From the NCBI GenBank assembly GCA_030849965.1, contig JAVDKL010000002.1:248001-312000 (forward strand): a stretch of DNA of 64,000 nucleotides, written 5' to 3'. Of the stretch, positions 17,634 to 27,313 are shown piece by piece. Under the pieces are notes generated by a model, which was not told the DNA's origin, did not search any database, and was given only the letters and a program-made list of their open reading frames with translations. The stretch's first letter is position 1. Each line of letters starts with the position of its first letter. Source of the DNA: Schauerella fraxinea (GTDB taxonomy: Bacteria; Pseudomonadota; Gammaproteobacteria; Burkholderiales; Burkholderiaceae_B). Made by a program: the position numbers and the translations under genes.

Positions 17634-18512
17634 ATGGATCAAGATCGCTTCGAACTGGAACTCACGCCTGCCACGGGCAGTGCAACTGACGACGCCGCCG
17701 ACAGCGCGCGCCGCTTTGGCGGCCTGGATCGCCTGTACGGTGCCGGCGCGGCAGCCCGCCTGCGCGCCGCCCACGTTGCCGTGGTGGGGCTTGGGGGCGT
17801 GGGATCGTGGACGGTCGAGGCGTTGGCGCGCAGCGGCATTGGCGCGCTCACACTGATCGATCTCGATCACATCTCCGAATCGAATGTGAATCGCCAGATC
17901 CATGCGCTGACCGAAACGCTTGGGCAGTCGAAGGCGCTGGCCATGGCGGAGCGTGTGGCGGCGATCAATCCGGACTGCGCCATTACGGTGGTGGACGATT
18001 TCGTCACTCCGGATAACGTGGCCGAAGTGCTGGCCGATCGGTACACGGCGATCGTGGATTGCGCCGACCAGGCGGCTGCCAAGATCGCGATGATCGTGCA
18101 TGCGCGCGGCGCCAAGACGCCGTTGATTCTGTGTGGCGGCGCGGGCGGCAAGACCGACCCCCTGGCGCTGCGCGCCGGCGATTTGTCGGAGGCTGTGAAC
18201 GATGCCTTGCTGGCCAAGTTGCGCAACACCTTGCGTCGCCATCACGGTTATCCGCGCAACGTCGACGCCAATAACAAAGCCCTCAAGCGTGTGCCGAAGA
18301 TGGGCGTGCGGGCATTATGGTTCGATCAGCAGGTGGTTTTGCCCGACGCTTGGCAGTCCGATACGCAAGCCCCCGCAGGCATGGCGCCCCAAGGGCTGTC
18401 GTGTGCGGGATACGGCTCAGTGGTGACGGTGACGGCGTCGATGGGGCTGGCCGCCGCCAACATGGCGTTGCAACTGGCGCTACGTCAGCCGCCCCCCGCA
18501 CCCACCGCATAG
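17634..18512 (+). CDS. tcdA: tRNA threonylcarbamoyladenosine dehydratase (TcdA/CsdL)
   Basis: A 292-residue E1-like (ThiF/MoeB fold) enzyme that cyclises t6A to ct6A in tRNA using ATP. The N-terminal RFGGLDRLYGAGAAARL is typical of TcdA, with the nucleotide loop VAVVGLGGVGSWTVEALARSG near residue 48, and DLDHISESNVNRQIHAL (the catalytic Asp/Arg/Asn/Gln set of E1 enzymes). The C-terminal KRVPKMGVRALWFDQQ also matches. Together with sua5 at 9.2 kb this gives two steps of the same tRNA position-37 modification, at separate loci. Confidence 0.9.
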   Translation: MDQDRFELELTPATGSATDDAADSARRFGGLDRLYGAGAAARLRAAHVAVVGLGGVGSWTVEALARSGIGALTLIDLDHISESNVNRQIHALTETLGQSKALAMAERVAAINPDCAITVVDDFVTPDNVAEVLADRYTAIVDCADQAAAKIAMIVHARGAKTPLILCGGAGGKTDPLALRAGDLSEAVNDALLAKLRNTLRRHHGYPRNVDANNKALKRVPKMGVRALWFDQQVVLPDAWQSDTQAPAGMAPQGLSCAGYGSVVTVTASMGLAAANMALQLALRQPPPAPTA

Positions 18513-18589
18513 CGTCCGCGGCGAGTGGCGTGAGCCGTAAACCGGTTCCGCGACGCCGCGTTGAACAGGATGCTGCGCCTTGCGCCGGA

Positions 18590-19234
18590 CTATGTCAGCC
18601 GCACGTCGAACCAGCCGCGCAACGCGTTCGACAAGCGCAGCCGCGTGGCCCGTTTCAGGAGATCGGGCGTAATCGTGGCTTCCTTCACCCGGCCCTCGTA
18701 CATCAATGCGCCGCGCTGCACGCCGGGCAGGCATCCGCTGGCCACGGCAGGCGTGAGCCACACCCCATCGATCTCGAGGTACACATTGCTGCGCGTGCCT
18801 TCGCACAATTCGTCGCGTTCGTTGAGGTACAGGAGATCAAACACGTCGGGATGCGCCGTCAGCCAGTCGGTATCGGCGGCATACCAGGGCCGATGCGTGG
18901 TCTTGTGCCGCAAAAGCAGCGCATTCGAATCGAGCCGTGTGCTTGCCCATTGCACTTGGGGATCGGGTGCCAGGGCGGGCAGGGCGGCTGCGGTGAGCGT
19001 GACTGTGCCGTCGGCAGACCACAGCAGGCGTAGACGATGCGCGCTCGCGTCGATGTCGCCCAATGCCTCTGCCTCCGCCTGCACGCGCGCCAGCAGGGCC
19101 GCGTTCGGCCGCGCGTAGCCCAGCGCCGTGGCCGATGCTTGCAGCCGCGCCATGTGCCAGTCGAGCAGTTGCACCACGCCGTGCTCGGCACGCATGGTTT
19201 CGATGAGATTGGGGGCGTTCTGGGGCAGTGTCAT
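18590..19234 (-). CDS. pabC: Class IV aminotransferase, probable aminodeoxychorismate lyase
   Basis: A 214-residue PLP enzyme of fold type IV. RMRLLWSADG-type core, YLNERDELCEGTRSNVYLEIDG and TPAVASGCLPGVQRG match the class IV signature, and the initial LIETMRAEHGVVQLLDWHMARL is as in PabC. It would split 4-amino-4-deoxychorismate to 4-aminobenzoate and pyruvate for folate synthesis. The assignment leans on its position 15 bases after pabB in the same orientation. Protein is shorter than free PabC (about 270), resembling the C-terminal half of fused PabB-PabC proteins. Confidence 0.85.
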   Translation of the reverse strand: MTLPQNAPNLIETMRAEHGVVQLLDWHMARLQASATALGYARPNAALLARVQAEAEALGDIDASAHRLRLLWSADGTVTLTAAALPALAPDPQVQWASTRLDSNALLLRHKTTHRPWYAADTDWLTAHPDVFDLLYLNERDELCEGTRSNVYLEIDGVWLTPAVASGCLPGVQRGALMYEGRVKEATITPDLLKRATRLRLSNALRGWFDVRLT

Positions 19235-19249
19235 GCAGGGGAGTATGCG

Positions 19250-20674
19250 TTAGAGATGAAGGGCGCCTGAATCGGACGGGGGCGGGTCGGGAGGGGACGG
19301 CACCGGCGCGGATGGCAACGACGTGGACTGTACTGACGTGGGCTGCACTGAAGCAGGTTGTGCCGAAGCAGCATGCACTGACGCAGAATGCACTGAATCA
19401 GACCGTACTGAAGCAGACTGTGCCGAAGCAGACTGCACTGAAGCAGACTCCACCGGCACGCCCAGCAAGCGCGCTTTCCAGAAGCATTCCTGCCATTCTT
19501 CAGCCGGATCCGAATCGTGCACGATACCGCCGCCCACGCCGTACACGCCCGTGTCATCGGCGTTCAGCACCAGGGTGCGGATTGCCACATTGAGCGAAAA
19601 GTCGCCGTTGGGCGCGAGCCAGCCCACGCTGCCGCAATACAGGCCGCGCGGTGCGATTTCGGTTGCGCGAATGTGCCGCATCGCCGCCACCTTGGGCGCA
19701 CCGGTGATCGAGCCGCATGGAAACAGCGCCCGCAGCACCTCGGCGAGCGACACCTCAGGCGCGTGCGCGCGAATCGTCGAGGTCATCGTCCACACCGAGG
19801 GATACGCCTCGAGCGCGCAGAGTGCGTCCACGGTCACCGTCCCCGGCGTGGCGATACGGCCCAGATCGTTTCTCAGCAGATCGACGATCATCACGTTTTC
19901 GGCGCGGTTTTTCTCGCTGGCCAGGAGCGCTTGAGCCTGCGCGGCATCGTCATCCGGATTGGCCGCGCGCGGCGCCGTGCCTTTCATCGGCCGCGTGGTC
20001 AATGTGGCGCCTTTGCGCGCCACGAAGAGTTCGGGCGAGAACGACAACACGCGGCGCCCGCCATCATCGATGTAAGCGGCATGCGCGCTGGGATGGCGCG
20101 ACGCCAACTGCGTGTACAGCGCTTGGGCGTCGCCTGCGATCCGCACATCCAGGGGTTGCGTGAAATTGACCTGATAAAAGTCGCCAGCGTGAATGCCGGC
20201 GCGGATCGTGTCGATACGCGGGAGGTAATCGGCTTCTTGCACGCGCGGCGCGACCGACACCACGCGTGCCGTGCTGACCGCAGGCGCCGGCCACGGCACC
20301 GTGTGCTCGGCATGCGCGTAGATCAACGCGGTCAGGCGCGGGGGAGCGCATGATCCAGCGGTGTTAGACGTTGCCCCAATCGAAACCCCATCGCCAATGC
20401 CTGGCAAGTTGGTCCGTTGGGGACTGTTCCCGGCCTTTGCATCGTCGCGCGCTCCGTCACCCGCGTGTACCGGCACCGCCGCCGTTTCCGGCAGCAGCCA
20501 TTCGCCCAGCTCATAATCGAGCAGCAGCGCCACCCAATGACCGGCGCTGCGGCTCGCCTCTATCGCCTCCAACGCGGGGGCGACCTCAGCGCGCGTACGC
20601 GCTTCGATACGGCTGACCAGCCCGCCTAGTGCCAGCGCGGTGCCGCCCAGCCGATCTTCAAACCTGCACGTCAT
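19250..20674 (-). CDS. pabB: Aminodeoxychorismate synthase component I with repeat tail
   Basis: PabB aminates chorismate to aminodeoxychorismate in folate synthesis. The 474-residue protein carries the chorismate-binding domain: GDFYQVNFTQPLDVRI, SPELFVARKG, TRPMKGTAPR (the PabB-specific lysine), ENVMIVDLLRNDLGRIA, LFPCGSITGAPK and YGVGGGIVHDSDPAEEW. The enzyme proper ends near LLGVPVE; the last 65 residues are ten Ser/Ala/Val/Gln-rich pentapeptides plus a Pro-rich end, encoded by a 15-bp minisatellite. The start ATG overlaps the uvrA stop (ATGA), and pabC follows after 15 bases. Confidence 0.92.
   Translation of the reverse strand: MTCRFEDRLGGTALALGGLVSRIEARTRAEVAPALEAIEASRSAGHWVALLLDYELGEWLLPETAAVPVHAGDGARDDAKAGNSPQRTNLPGIGDGVSIGATSNTAGSCAPPRLTALIYAHAEHTVPWPAPAVSTARVVSVAPRVQEADYLPRIDTIRAGIHAGDFYQVNFTQPLDVRIAGDAQALYTQLASRHPSAHAAYIDDGGRRVLSFSPELFVARKGATLTTRPMKGTAPRAANPDDDAAQAQALLASEKNRAENVMIVDLLRNDLGRIATPGTVTVDALCALEAYPSVWTMTSTIRAHAPEVSLAEVLRALFPCGSITGAPKVAAMRHIRATEIAPRGLYCGSVGWLAPNGDFSLNVAIRTLVLNADDTGVYGVGGGIVHDSDPAEEWQECFWKARLLGVPVESASVQSASAQSASVRSDSVHSASVHAASAQPASVQPTSVQSTSLPSAPVPSPPDPPPSDSGALHL
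19298..19447 (-). repeat. 15-bp coding minisatellite in the 3' end of pabB
   Basis: On the plus strand units such as actgaagcagactgt, gccgaagcagactgc, actgaatcagaccgt and actgacgcagaatgc repeat every 15 bases, about ten times with drift. Read on the coding strand they give pentapeptides SASVQ, SASAQ, SASVR, SDSVH, SASVH, AASAQ, PASVQ, PTSVQ, STSLP and SAPVP. The period is a multiple of three, so copy-number change keeps the frame. Confidence 0.92.
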
Positions 20675-23600
20675 GACGCCGCAAGCATGAACTCGGTGAG
20701 TACACGACCGGTATGGGATTTATCCTTCAATGCCATCACGGCCTCCGGCGTGCCTTGCGCCACCAGTTTGCCGCCGCCGGTGCCCCCTTCAGGGCCCAGA
20801 TCGAGCAGCCAGTCGGCTTCGGCGATCACGTCCAGATTGTGTTCGATCACCACCACCGTGTTGCCGGCTTCCACCAGGCGATGCAATACCCGGATCAGTT
20901 TCTCCACGTCGGCCATCGACAAGCCCACCGTGGGTTCATCGAGGATGTACAGCGTGTGCGGCAGGCGGGAGGCACGGCCCGTCTTGATCACGCCTTCAGT
21001 CATGCGCGCCTTTGTGAGTTCGGTAACGAGCTTGATGCGTTGCGCCTCGCCGCCTGACAGGGTGGGGGAGGGCTGACCCAGCGTGAGATAGCCCAGGCCT
21101 ACATCCTGCATGAGTTGCAGCGGCCGATGAATCTTGGGATGCGCTTCGAAATAGCCGATTGCGTCATCCACTTCCATGGACAGCACTTCGCCCGCGCTCT
21201 TGCCGCGCATGTGCACCGACAGCGTTTCGGGATTGAAGCGCGCGCCGTAGCAGGCGTCGCACGGCACTTTCACGTCGGGCAGGAAGTTCATCTCGATGGT
21301 GCGCATGCCCTGGCCTTCGCACACCGGGCAACGGCCCTCGCCGGTATTGAATGAGAAGCGCGCCGGGGACCAGCCGCGCATGCGCGACTCATTGGTGTCG
21401 GCAAAGAGCTTGCGCACATCGTCCCAGAAGCCGATATAGGTCGACGGGCATGAGCGCGGCGTCTTGCCGATCGGCGTTTGATCCACTTCGAGCACGCGGT
21501 CGATGGCTTCCCAGCCGGTCATCTCCACGCAGCCGCCCCACTTGGGCGCCTTGCCTTGCGAGACCGCCTGCACCAGATTTTCCAGCAACACTTCACGCGC
21601 CAACGTCGACTTACCCGATCCCGATACACCCGTCACCACCGTCAATCGATTGATCGGAAAACGGGCGTCGACGCGACGCAGGTTATGCAAATGCGCGCCC
21701 TGGATCTCGATTGCCGGGGTGTCCTTCTCGACCGGACGGCGGGGTTGCAGCGGATGCTGCAACGGATGCTTGAGATAGCGGCCGGTGACCGATTCGGGCG
21801 CGTTCATCAAATCTTCGGCCGTGCCCTCGGCCACCACGCGGCCGCCGCGTACGCCGGCGCCGGGACCGATATCGATAATGTGCGAGGCCCGACGGATGGT
21901 GTCGTCGTCGTGCTCGACCACCACCAGCGTGTTGCCGTTTTTCTCAAGCCGCGCCAAAGCGTCCAGCAGAATGCGGTTATCGCGCGGGTGCAAGCCGATC
22001 GTGGGCTCGTCCAGCACGTAGCACACGCCTTGCAGGTTGGAGCCCAATTGCGCGGCCAGACGAATCCGCTGGGCTTCGCCGCCGGATAGCGTGGGCGCTG
22101 CGCGATCGAGCGCCAGATAGTCCAGACCCACCTCTTGCATGAAGGTGAGCCGGCCGCGAATCTCGGCCAGGATGTCGCGCGCGATTTCGTTTTCACGGCC
22201 GCGCGTGACCAGCCCCATGAAGAAGGTAAAGGCTTCAGATACCGGCATGGCCGCCAACGTGGCGATCGATCGGTCGCGCCATCGCACCGCTCGAGCGACC
22301 GGATTCAGGCGCTCGCCATGGCAGGCTTTGCACGCATGCGCGTCGCCTTCGTACCACGCGTTCCAGGCCGTTTCCTCGCCCGTTTGCTCGGCATCGAAAC
22401 CTTGCAATTGCAAGCCTGTACCGAAGCACTCCGCGCACCAGCCGTGCTTGGAGTTGTAGGAGAACATGCGCGGATCCGGCTCGGGAAAGCTCATGCCGCA
22501 GCAGGGGCACGCGCGCTTGACCGAGTAGTGCTGCTGTTCGAGCGGCGCGTCCAGACTGTCGCGCAAACCGCTCACCGGCCACACCACGCTCATCACGCCT
22601 TGACCATGTTCAAGCGCTGACGTGACGGCGCGACGCAGTTCGGCCTCGTTGTTGGCTTCGATCGTGAGATCGGCCACGGGCAGCTCGATGGTGTGCTCTT
22701 TGTAGCGATCCAGACGCGGCCAATTGGTGGTGGCGATAAATGCGCCATCCACGCGCAGATGCGTGTGTCCCTTGCCCGATGCCCACTTGGCCAGATCGGT
22801 GTAATAACCCTTACGCGCGCTGACCAGCGGCGCCATCAAACCGATGTGCTGGCCCGTGTGATCGCGCCGCAAGCGGGCCACGATCTGATCGGCATTCTGC
22901 GGCTCGACCGCGACCTGGCAATCCGGGCAGTACTGCGTGCCCAGCTTCATGTAAAGCAGGCGCAGAAAGTGATGGATCTCGGTCATGGTGGCCACGGTCG
23001 ACTTGCGCCCACCGCGACTGGTGCGCTGCTCGATCGCCACGGTAGGCGGAATGCCGAAGATCGCGTCCACATCCGGCTTGCCGGCAGGTTGCACGATGGC
23101 ACGCGCATAGGCGTTGAGCGATTCGAGGTAGCGACGTTGCCCTTCGTTGAACAGAATATCGAACGCCAACGTGGACTTGCCCGATCCCGACACGCCAGTG
23201 ATGACCGTGAACTTGTCGCGCGGGATGTTGACCGTGACGTTCTTGAGATTGTGTTCGCGGGCGTTGTGAATCTCGATCGCCTGCGTGCCGGCATTCTTGC
23301 GCCGGCGGCGCACGAGCGATTGCAACGGCGTACCGCTGCCGCTCGTGAACAGGCCGTCTGCGTTTTGCGTGGCGGCGTCGGACTCGCCGCCTTCGGCCAC
23401 GATTGTGCTCGAGTACGTATCGTCGCGACTGGCGAGCGCCTGGGCGGCATACGCCACAGCAGGTTCGCCGAGTTGCGTGGCCGGCGCATGGCGCTCGGGC
23501 GAGAGCACATTCAACGTGTATTCGCGCAGGGCGCGGCCCGTATGCGAGGCGGCGACCGCCATCACATCGTCGGGCGTCCCGTAGGCCATCAACTTGCCGC

Positions 23601-26505
23601 CGGCGTCGCCGCCTTCGGGGCCCAGATCGATCAGCCAGTCGGCGGCTCGGATCACGTCCAGATTGTGTTCGATCACGAGCAACGTGTGACCGGCAGCCAG
23701 CAGCTTGCGGAACGCGCGCATCAAACGCGCGACGTCGTCGAAGTGCAGACCCGTGGTGGGCTCGTCAAAAAGGAACAGGCTGCCTTTCTTGGCCACCTTG
23801 GCGCTCGAGATGCCGCTCTTGGCGGCTTCGGCCAAGTGACCGGCGAGCTTCAGGCGTTGCGCTTCGCCACCCGAGAGTGTGGGCACGGGCTGGCCGAGGC
23901 GCACGTATTCCAGACCCACGTCGGCCAGCGGCGCCAGCACGGTCTGCACATCACGCAGTCCTTTGAAAAACTGCAGCGCTTCGCTGACCGTCATCTCCAG
24001 CACATCGTCGATCGCCGCCGATTGGCCCAGATGCTCGACGCGTACTTGCAGCACTTCCGGACGGAAGCGCTTGCCGTCGCAGTCCGGGCAGCGCAAATAC
24101 ACGTCGGACAAGAATTGCATCTCGACGTGTTCGAAGCCCGTGCCGCCGCAGGTGGGGCAGCGGCCATCGCCGCTATTGAAGCTGAACGTGCCGGCGGTAT
24201 AGCCGCGTTCCTTGCTCACGGGCGCCTGCGCAAACAGCTTGCGGATTGCGTCGAACGCGCCCACATAACTTGCGGGATTGGAACGCGCCGTTTTGCCGAT
24301 CGGCGTTTGATCGACCATGATCACGTCGGCGATGCGTTCGGCGCCCAGCAGTTGCCGGAAGGGGCCGGGCGCTTCGGAGGGCTTGCCCTTTTGCTTGAGC
24401 AGAGCGGGAAACAGCACATCCTGAATCAGGGTCGACTTACCCGATCCCGAAACGCCGGTCACGCACACCAGACGGCCCAGCGGAATCGAGATCGACACAT
24501 CGCGCAGGTTGTTTGCCGTGGCGCCTTCGAGCAACAGGCGTGGCGTGTTCTCGGCCACCGGCATGGGTCGTGGCGCCTCGACGCGCTGGCGGTTGCCGAG
24601 GTAATCGCCGGTCAAGGTGCGCGCATCGCGCAGGGCTTCCGGCGTGCCGTCGAACACGATATGACCGCCGCGTTCGCCTGGGCCCGGGCCGATATCGATG
24701 ATGCGGTCGGCAGCCACCATCACTTGCGGATCGTGCTCGACCACGACGAGCGTATTGCCCGCGTCGCGCAGGCGATGCATGACCTCGACCACGCGATGCA
24801 TATCGCGCGGGTGCAGGCCGATCGACGGCTCGTCGAGCACGAAGAGTGTATTGACGAGCGACGTGCCCAGTGCGGTGGTGAGGTTGATCCGCTGCACTTC
24901 GCCGCCCGATAGCGTGCGGCTCTGGCGATCGAGCGTGAGATACCCCAGCCCCACATCGAATAAAAATTTCAGTCGTGCGCGGGCTTCGGTCAACAGCAGA
25001 TCGGTAGCGGCATCCAGCGCGCCTTCGAAACGCAGGTTCTCGAAAAACGCGCGCACGCGTTCGATCGGCAACAGCATCAGGTCGTGAAACGACAGGCCGT
25101 CGAGATTGTTCAGTTGCTCGCGCGACCAACTGGCATGCACGGGCATGAAGCGCGCGTAGCGGTCGTCATCCGGCGGCAGCACACTGTCGGCCTGCGCCTT
25201 GGTGCCCAGGCGCCACAGCAGCGCGTCGCGCTTCAGGCGCGAGCCTTTGCAGGTGGGGCAGGGCGTGTAGCTGCGGTACTTGGAAAGCAGTACGCGCACG
25301 TGCATCTTGTAGGCTTTCGTCTCCAGCCATGCGAAGAAGCGTTCGACGCCATACCACTGCGTTTTCCAGGCCTGGCTGCCGCCCTTGAAGTCGGGATCGC
25401 CTTGCAGCACCCACTGGCGATGCTCGGGTTTCATGGCGTGCCAGGGCACACCCAGCGGCACGCCGGCACGAGGCGCGTATTTTTCGAGCTCGTCCTGGCA
25501 CTCCTTGTAGCTCGGTGTGGTCCAGGGCTTGATCGCCCCTTCCTTCAGCGTTTTCGACTCGTCCGGGATGACCAGCCCAAAGTCGATGCCGATCACACGG
25601 CCAAACCCGCGGCAGCTTTCGCAAGCACCCAGCGGCGAATTGAACGAAAAGGTGCTGGGCAGCGGATCGCTGTATTCGATGTCGTCATCGGCATCGTGCA
25701 GGCGATCGCTGAATTGCCACACATGCGCATCGGCGCCGTCGTCATCCAGCGCGCGCACGGCCACGTGGCCCGCGCCCATGCGTAGCGCCGTTTCCAGCGC
25801 TTCGGCCAGACGGTCGGACTCGACCGTGCCGAAGCGGAACCGGTCCTGCACCACGTTCAGCACGCGCGTGGCGCCCGAATCGGCGGTCGCCTTTTTGGAC
25901 TTGGCTTTGGATTTGGCGACGCGATCGCCGGCTTCGGGCACCCGCACGGCTTCTTCGCTGTGCACGCGGGTGTAGCCCTGCTTTTCCAGGAAGCCGAGCA
26001 CTTCTTCTTCAGTAAAGTTGGCCGGGATGCGGATCGGAAAGGTGACCACCAATCGCGGATCGTTCAGGCCGGCCAGGCGTTCCGCCAAGGTGCGGCGGAT
26101 CGTGTCGGGCGAATCGCGCTGCACGCGGCGGCCCGAGCCGCGCGAAAACAGCACCGCGCCACGAGCAAACAGCAGCTTCAAATGGTCGTTGAGCTCCGTC
26201 ATCGTGCCCACGGTGCTGCGCGAGCTGCGCACCGGGTTGGTCTGATCGATGGCGATCGCCGGCAAGATCCCTTCGATCCGGTCGACCTGGGGCTTGTCCA
26301 TGCGGTCCAGAAACTGGCGCGCGTAGGGCGAAAAGGTTTCGACGTAGCGGCGCTGGCCCTCCGCATACAACGTGTCGAAGGCCAGCGAGCTCTTGCCCGA
26401 TCCCGATACCCCGGTCATCACGACCAGTTCGCCGGTCTGTAGCGTGACATCGAGGTTTTTGAGGTTGTTCTGGCGTGCGCCAACAATGCGGATTTCTGAG
26501 CTCAT
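20671..26505 (-). CDS. uvrA: Double-length UvrA (tandem excinuclease ABC subunit A)
   Basis: UvrA recognises bulky DNA lesions and loads UvrB. A normal UvrA has about 940 residues and two ABC ATPase sites; this protein has 1944 residues and four. Unit 1 (about 1-1000) has Walker A GVSGSGKSS at 32-40, the signature LSGGEVQRINL, a second GVSGSGKSTL and the zinc module RCPTCGGTGFEH. A low-complexity linker follows (near 1000-1065). Unit 2 repeats the plan with LSGGEAQRIRL and RCPVCEGQGMRT. Unit 2 keeps the first cysteine pair (YCPDCQ) but unit 1 has no cysteines there. Start at 26505; the 58 residues before it in the open frame are not UvrA-like. pabB overlaps the stop. Confidence 0.92.
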   Translation of the reverse strand: MSSEIRIVGARQNNLKNLDVTLQTGELVVMTGVSGSGKSSLAFDTLYAEGQRRYVETFSPYARQFLDRMDKPQVDRIEGILPAIAIDQTNPVRSSRSTVGTMTELNDHLKLLFARGAVLFSRGSGRRVQRDSPDTIRRTLAERLAGLNDPRLVVTFPIRIPANFTEEEVLGFLEKQGYTRVHSEEAVRVPEAGDRVAKSKAKSKKATADSGATRVLNVVQDRFRFGTVESDRLAEALETALRMGAGHVAVRALDDDGADAHVWQFSDRLHDADDDIEYSDPLPSTFSFNSPLGACESCRGFGRVIGIDFGLVIPDESKTLKEGAIKPWTTPSYKECQDELEKYAPRAGVPLGVPWHAMKPEHRQWVLQGDPDFKGGSQAWKTQWYGVERFFAWLETKAYKMHVRVLLSKYRSYTPCPTCKGSRLKRDALLWRLGTKAQADSVLPPDDDRYARFMPVHASWSREQLNNLDGLSFHDLMLLPIERVRAFFENLRFEGALDAATDLLLTEARARLKFLFDVGLGYLTLDRQSRTLSGGEVQRINLTTALGTSLVNTLFVLDEPSIGLHPRDMHRVVEVMHRLRDAGNTLVVVEHDPQVMVAADRIIDIGPGPGERGGHIVFDGTPEALRDARTLTGDYLGNRQRVEAPRPMPVAENTPRLLLEGATANNLRDVSISIPLGRLVCVTGVSGSGKSTLIQDVLFPALLKQKGKPSEAPGPFRQLLGAERIADVIMVDQTPIGKTARSNPASYVGAFDAIRKLFAQAPVSKERGYTAGTFSFNSGDGRCPTCGGTGFEHVEMQFLSDVYLRCPDCDGKRFRPEVLQVRVEHLGQSAAIDDVLEMTVSEALQFFKGLRDVQTVLAPLADVGLEYVRLGQPVPTLSGGEAQRLKLAGHLAEAAKSGISSAKVAKKGSLFLFDEPTTGLHFDDVARLMRAFRKLLAAGHTLLVIEHNLDVIRAADWLIDLGPEGGDAGGKLMAYGTPDDVMAVAASHTGRALREYTLNVLSPERHAPATQLGEPAVAYAAQALASRDDTYSSTIVAEGGESDAATQNADGLFTSGSGTPLQSLVRRRRKNAGTQAIEIHNAREHNLKNVTVNIPRDKFTVITGVSGSGKSTLAFDILFNEGQRRYLESLNAYARAIVQPAGKPDVDAIFGIPPTVAIEQRTSRGGRKSTVATMTEIHHFLRLLYMKLGTQYCPDCQVAVEPQNADQIVARLRRDHTGQHIGLMAPLVSARKGYYTDLAKWASGKGHTHLRVDGAFIATTNWPRLDRYKEHTIELPVADLTIEANNEAELRRAVTSALEHGQGVMSVVWPVSGLRDSLDAPLEQQHYSVKRACPCCGMSFPEPDPRMFSYNSKHGWCAECFGTGLQLQGFDAEQTGEETAWNAWYEGDAHACKACHGERLNPVARAVRWRDRSIATLAAMPVSEAFTFFMGLVTRGRENEIARDILAEIRGRLTFMQEVGLDYLALDRAAPTLSGGEAQRIRLAAQLGSNLQGVCYVLDEPTIGLHPRDNRILLDALARLEKNGNTLVVVEHDDDTIRRASHIIDIGPGAGVRGGRVVAEGTAEDLMNAPESVTGRYLKHPLQHPLQPRRPVEKDTPAIEIQGAHLHNLRRVDARFPINRLTVVTGVSGSGKSTLAREVLLENLVQAVSQGKAPKWGGCVEMTGWEAIDRVLEVDQTPIGKTPRSCPSTYIGFWDDVRKLFADTNESRMRGWSPARFSFNTGEGRCPVCEGQGMRTIEMNFLPDVKVPCDACYGARFNPETLSVHMRGKSAGEVLSMEVDDAIGYFEAHPKIHRPLQLMQDVGLGYLTLGQPSPTLSGGEAQRIKLVTELTKARMTEGVIKTGRASRLPHTLYILDEPTVGLSMADVEKLIRVLHRLVEAGNTVVVIEHNLDVIAEADWLLDLGPEGGTGGGKLVAQGTPEAVMALKDKSHTGRVLTEFMLAAS

Positions 26506-26617
26506 GCTTAATCGTAGCCTTTCCGGGGATTTGTCCGATATGGGGGCGAGATTCGCGAGCGGTAGGGCGTGGCTGTGAAATAATCGATGACCACTTCGCC
26601 ATGAGACCCATGCCGCC

Positions 26618-27313
26618 ATGTCCACTGTCCAGACCACTTCCGATTCCGCCGCCGGCGCGAACCGTCTTGCCAAGTTCAATGCGGTTTGCGATGCACGTGT
26701 TGTGCCCGTGCTCCGTTACACCGATGCGTCCAGCGCCGCCTACGCGGCCGAGGTCGCGATCGCCGGCGGCTGCCGCGTGCTCGAGCTCACCTGGACCATT
26801 CCTGACGTCGTCACCCTGCTGCGCGCCCTGCGCGACAAGCACGGCGATAGCGTGATTCTCGGTGTGGGCACGGTGCTCAACGAAGACCAGGCGCGCGACG
26901 TTCTGGTCGCCGGCGCCGATTTCATCGTGTCGCCCGCCGTCATCCCCGGTTTGGCCGATCTGGCCCATGCGGCCGATGCGTTGTGCCTGTTGGGCGCGTT
27001 CACGCCTACCGAGGTGCTGGCCGCGCAGGCCGAGGGCGCCGATATCGTCAAGATCTTCCCGGCCGATACCGGCGGGCCGAAGCATCTGGGCGCGCTGCGC
27101 TCGGTGTTTCCGTCCGTCACGTTCTGCCCCACCGGCGGGGTTACCGAAGAAAACATGGCCGCCTATTTCGCCGCCGGCGCCCGCATCGTGGGCATCGGCA
27201 GCAACCTGTATGGCAAGGAAGCGTTCGCTGCCCGCGATACTGGCGCGCTCGTCGCGCAGATCCAGCGCACCCGCGAAGCCGCGATGCCCGCCCAGGGAGC
27301 CGCGCGTGGTTGA
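26618..27313 (+). CDS. eda: KDPG/KHG aldolase
   Basis: A 231-residue class I aldolase that splits 2-keto-3-deoxy-6-phosphogluconate to pyruvate and glyceraldehyde 3-phosphate, or 4-hydroxy-2-oxoglutarate. VVPVLRY, LELTWTIPD (catalytic Glu region), GVGTVLNEDQA, FIVSPAVIPG and DIVKIFPAD (Schiff-base lysine) are present, and CPTGGVTEENMAAY closes the barrel. It overlaps the next gene, a PfkB kinase, by 8 bases, a pair typical of 2-keto-3-deoxygluconate breakdown. No edd gene is in the window. Confidence 0.92.
   Translation: MSTVQTTSDSAAGANRLAKFNAVCDARVVPVLRYTDASSAAYAAEVAIAGGCRVLELTWTIPDVVTLLRALRDKHGDSVILGVGTVLNEDQARDVLVAGADFIVSPAVIPGLADLAHAADALCLLGAFTPTEVLAAQAEGADIVKIFPADTGGPKHLGALRSVFPSVTFCPTGGVTEENMAAYFAAGARIVGIGSNLYGKEAFAARDTGALVAQIQRTREAAMPAQGAARG

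Noticed and set aside
19323-19480. Plus-strand peptides made of Cys/Thr/Glu/Ala repeats opposite the pabB tail
   Set aside because: They come from the 15-bp repeat read on the other strand; no ribosome-binding site and no domain.
22693-24912. A 739-codon open frame on the plus strand opposite uvrA
   Set aside because: It lies antisense to clearly coding UvrA sequence, has Arg/His-rich composition typical of GC-rich shadow frames, and no ribosome-binding site or known domain.
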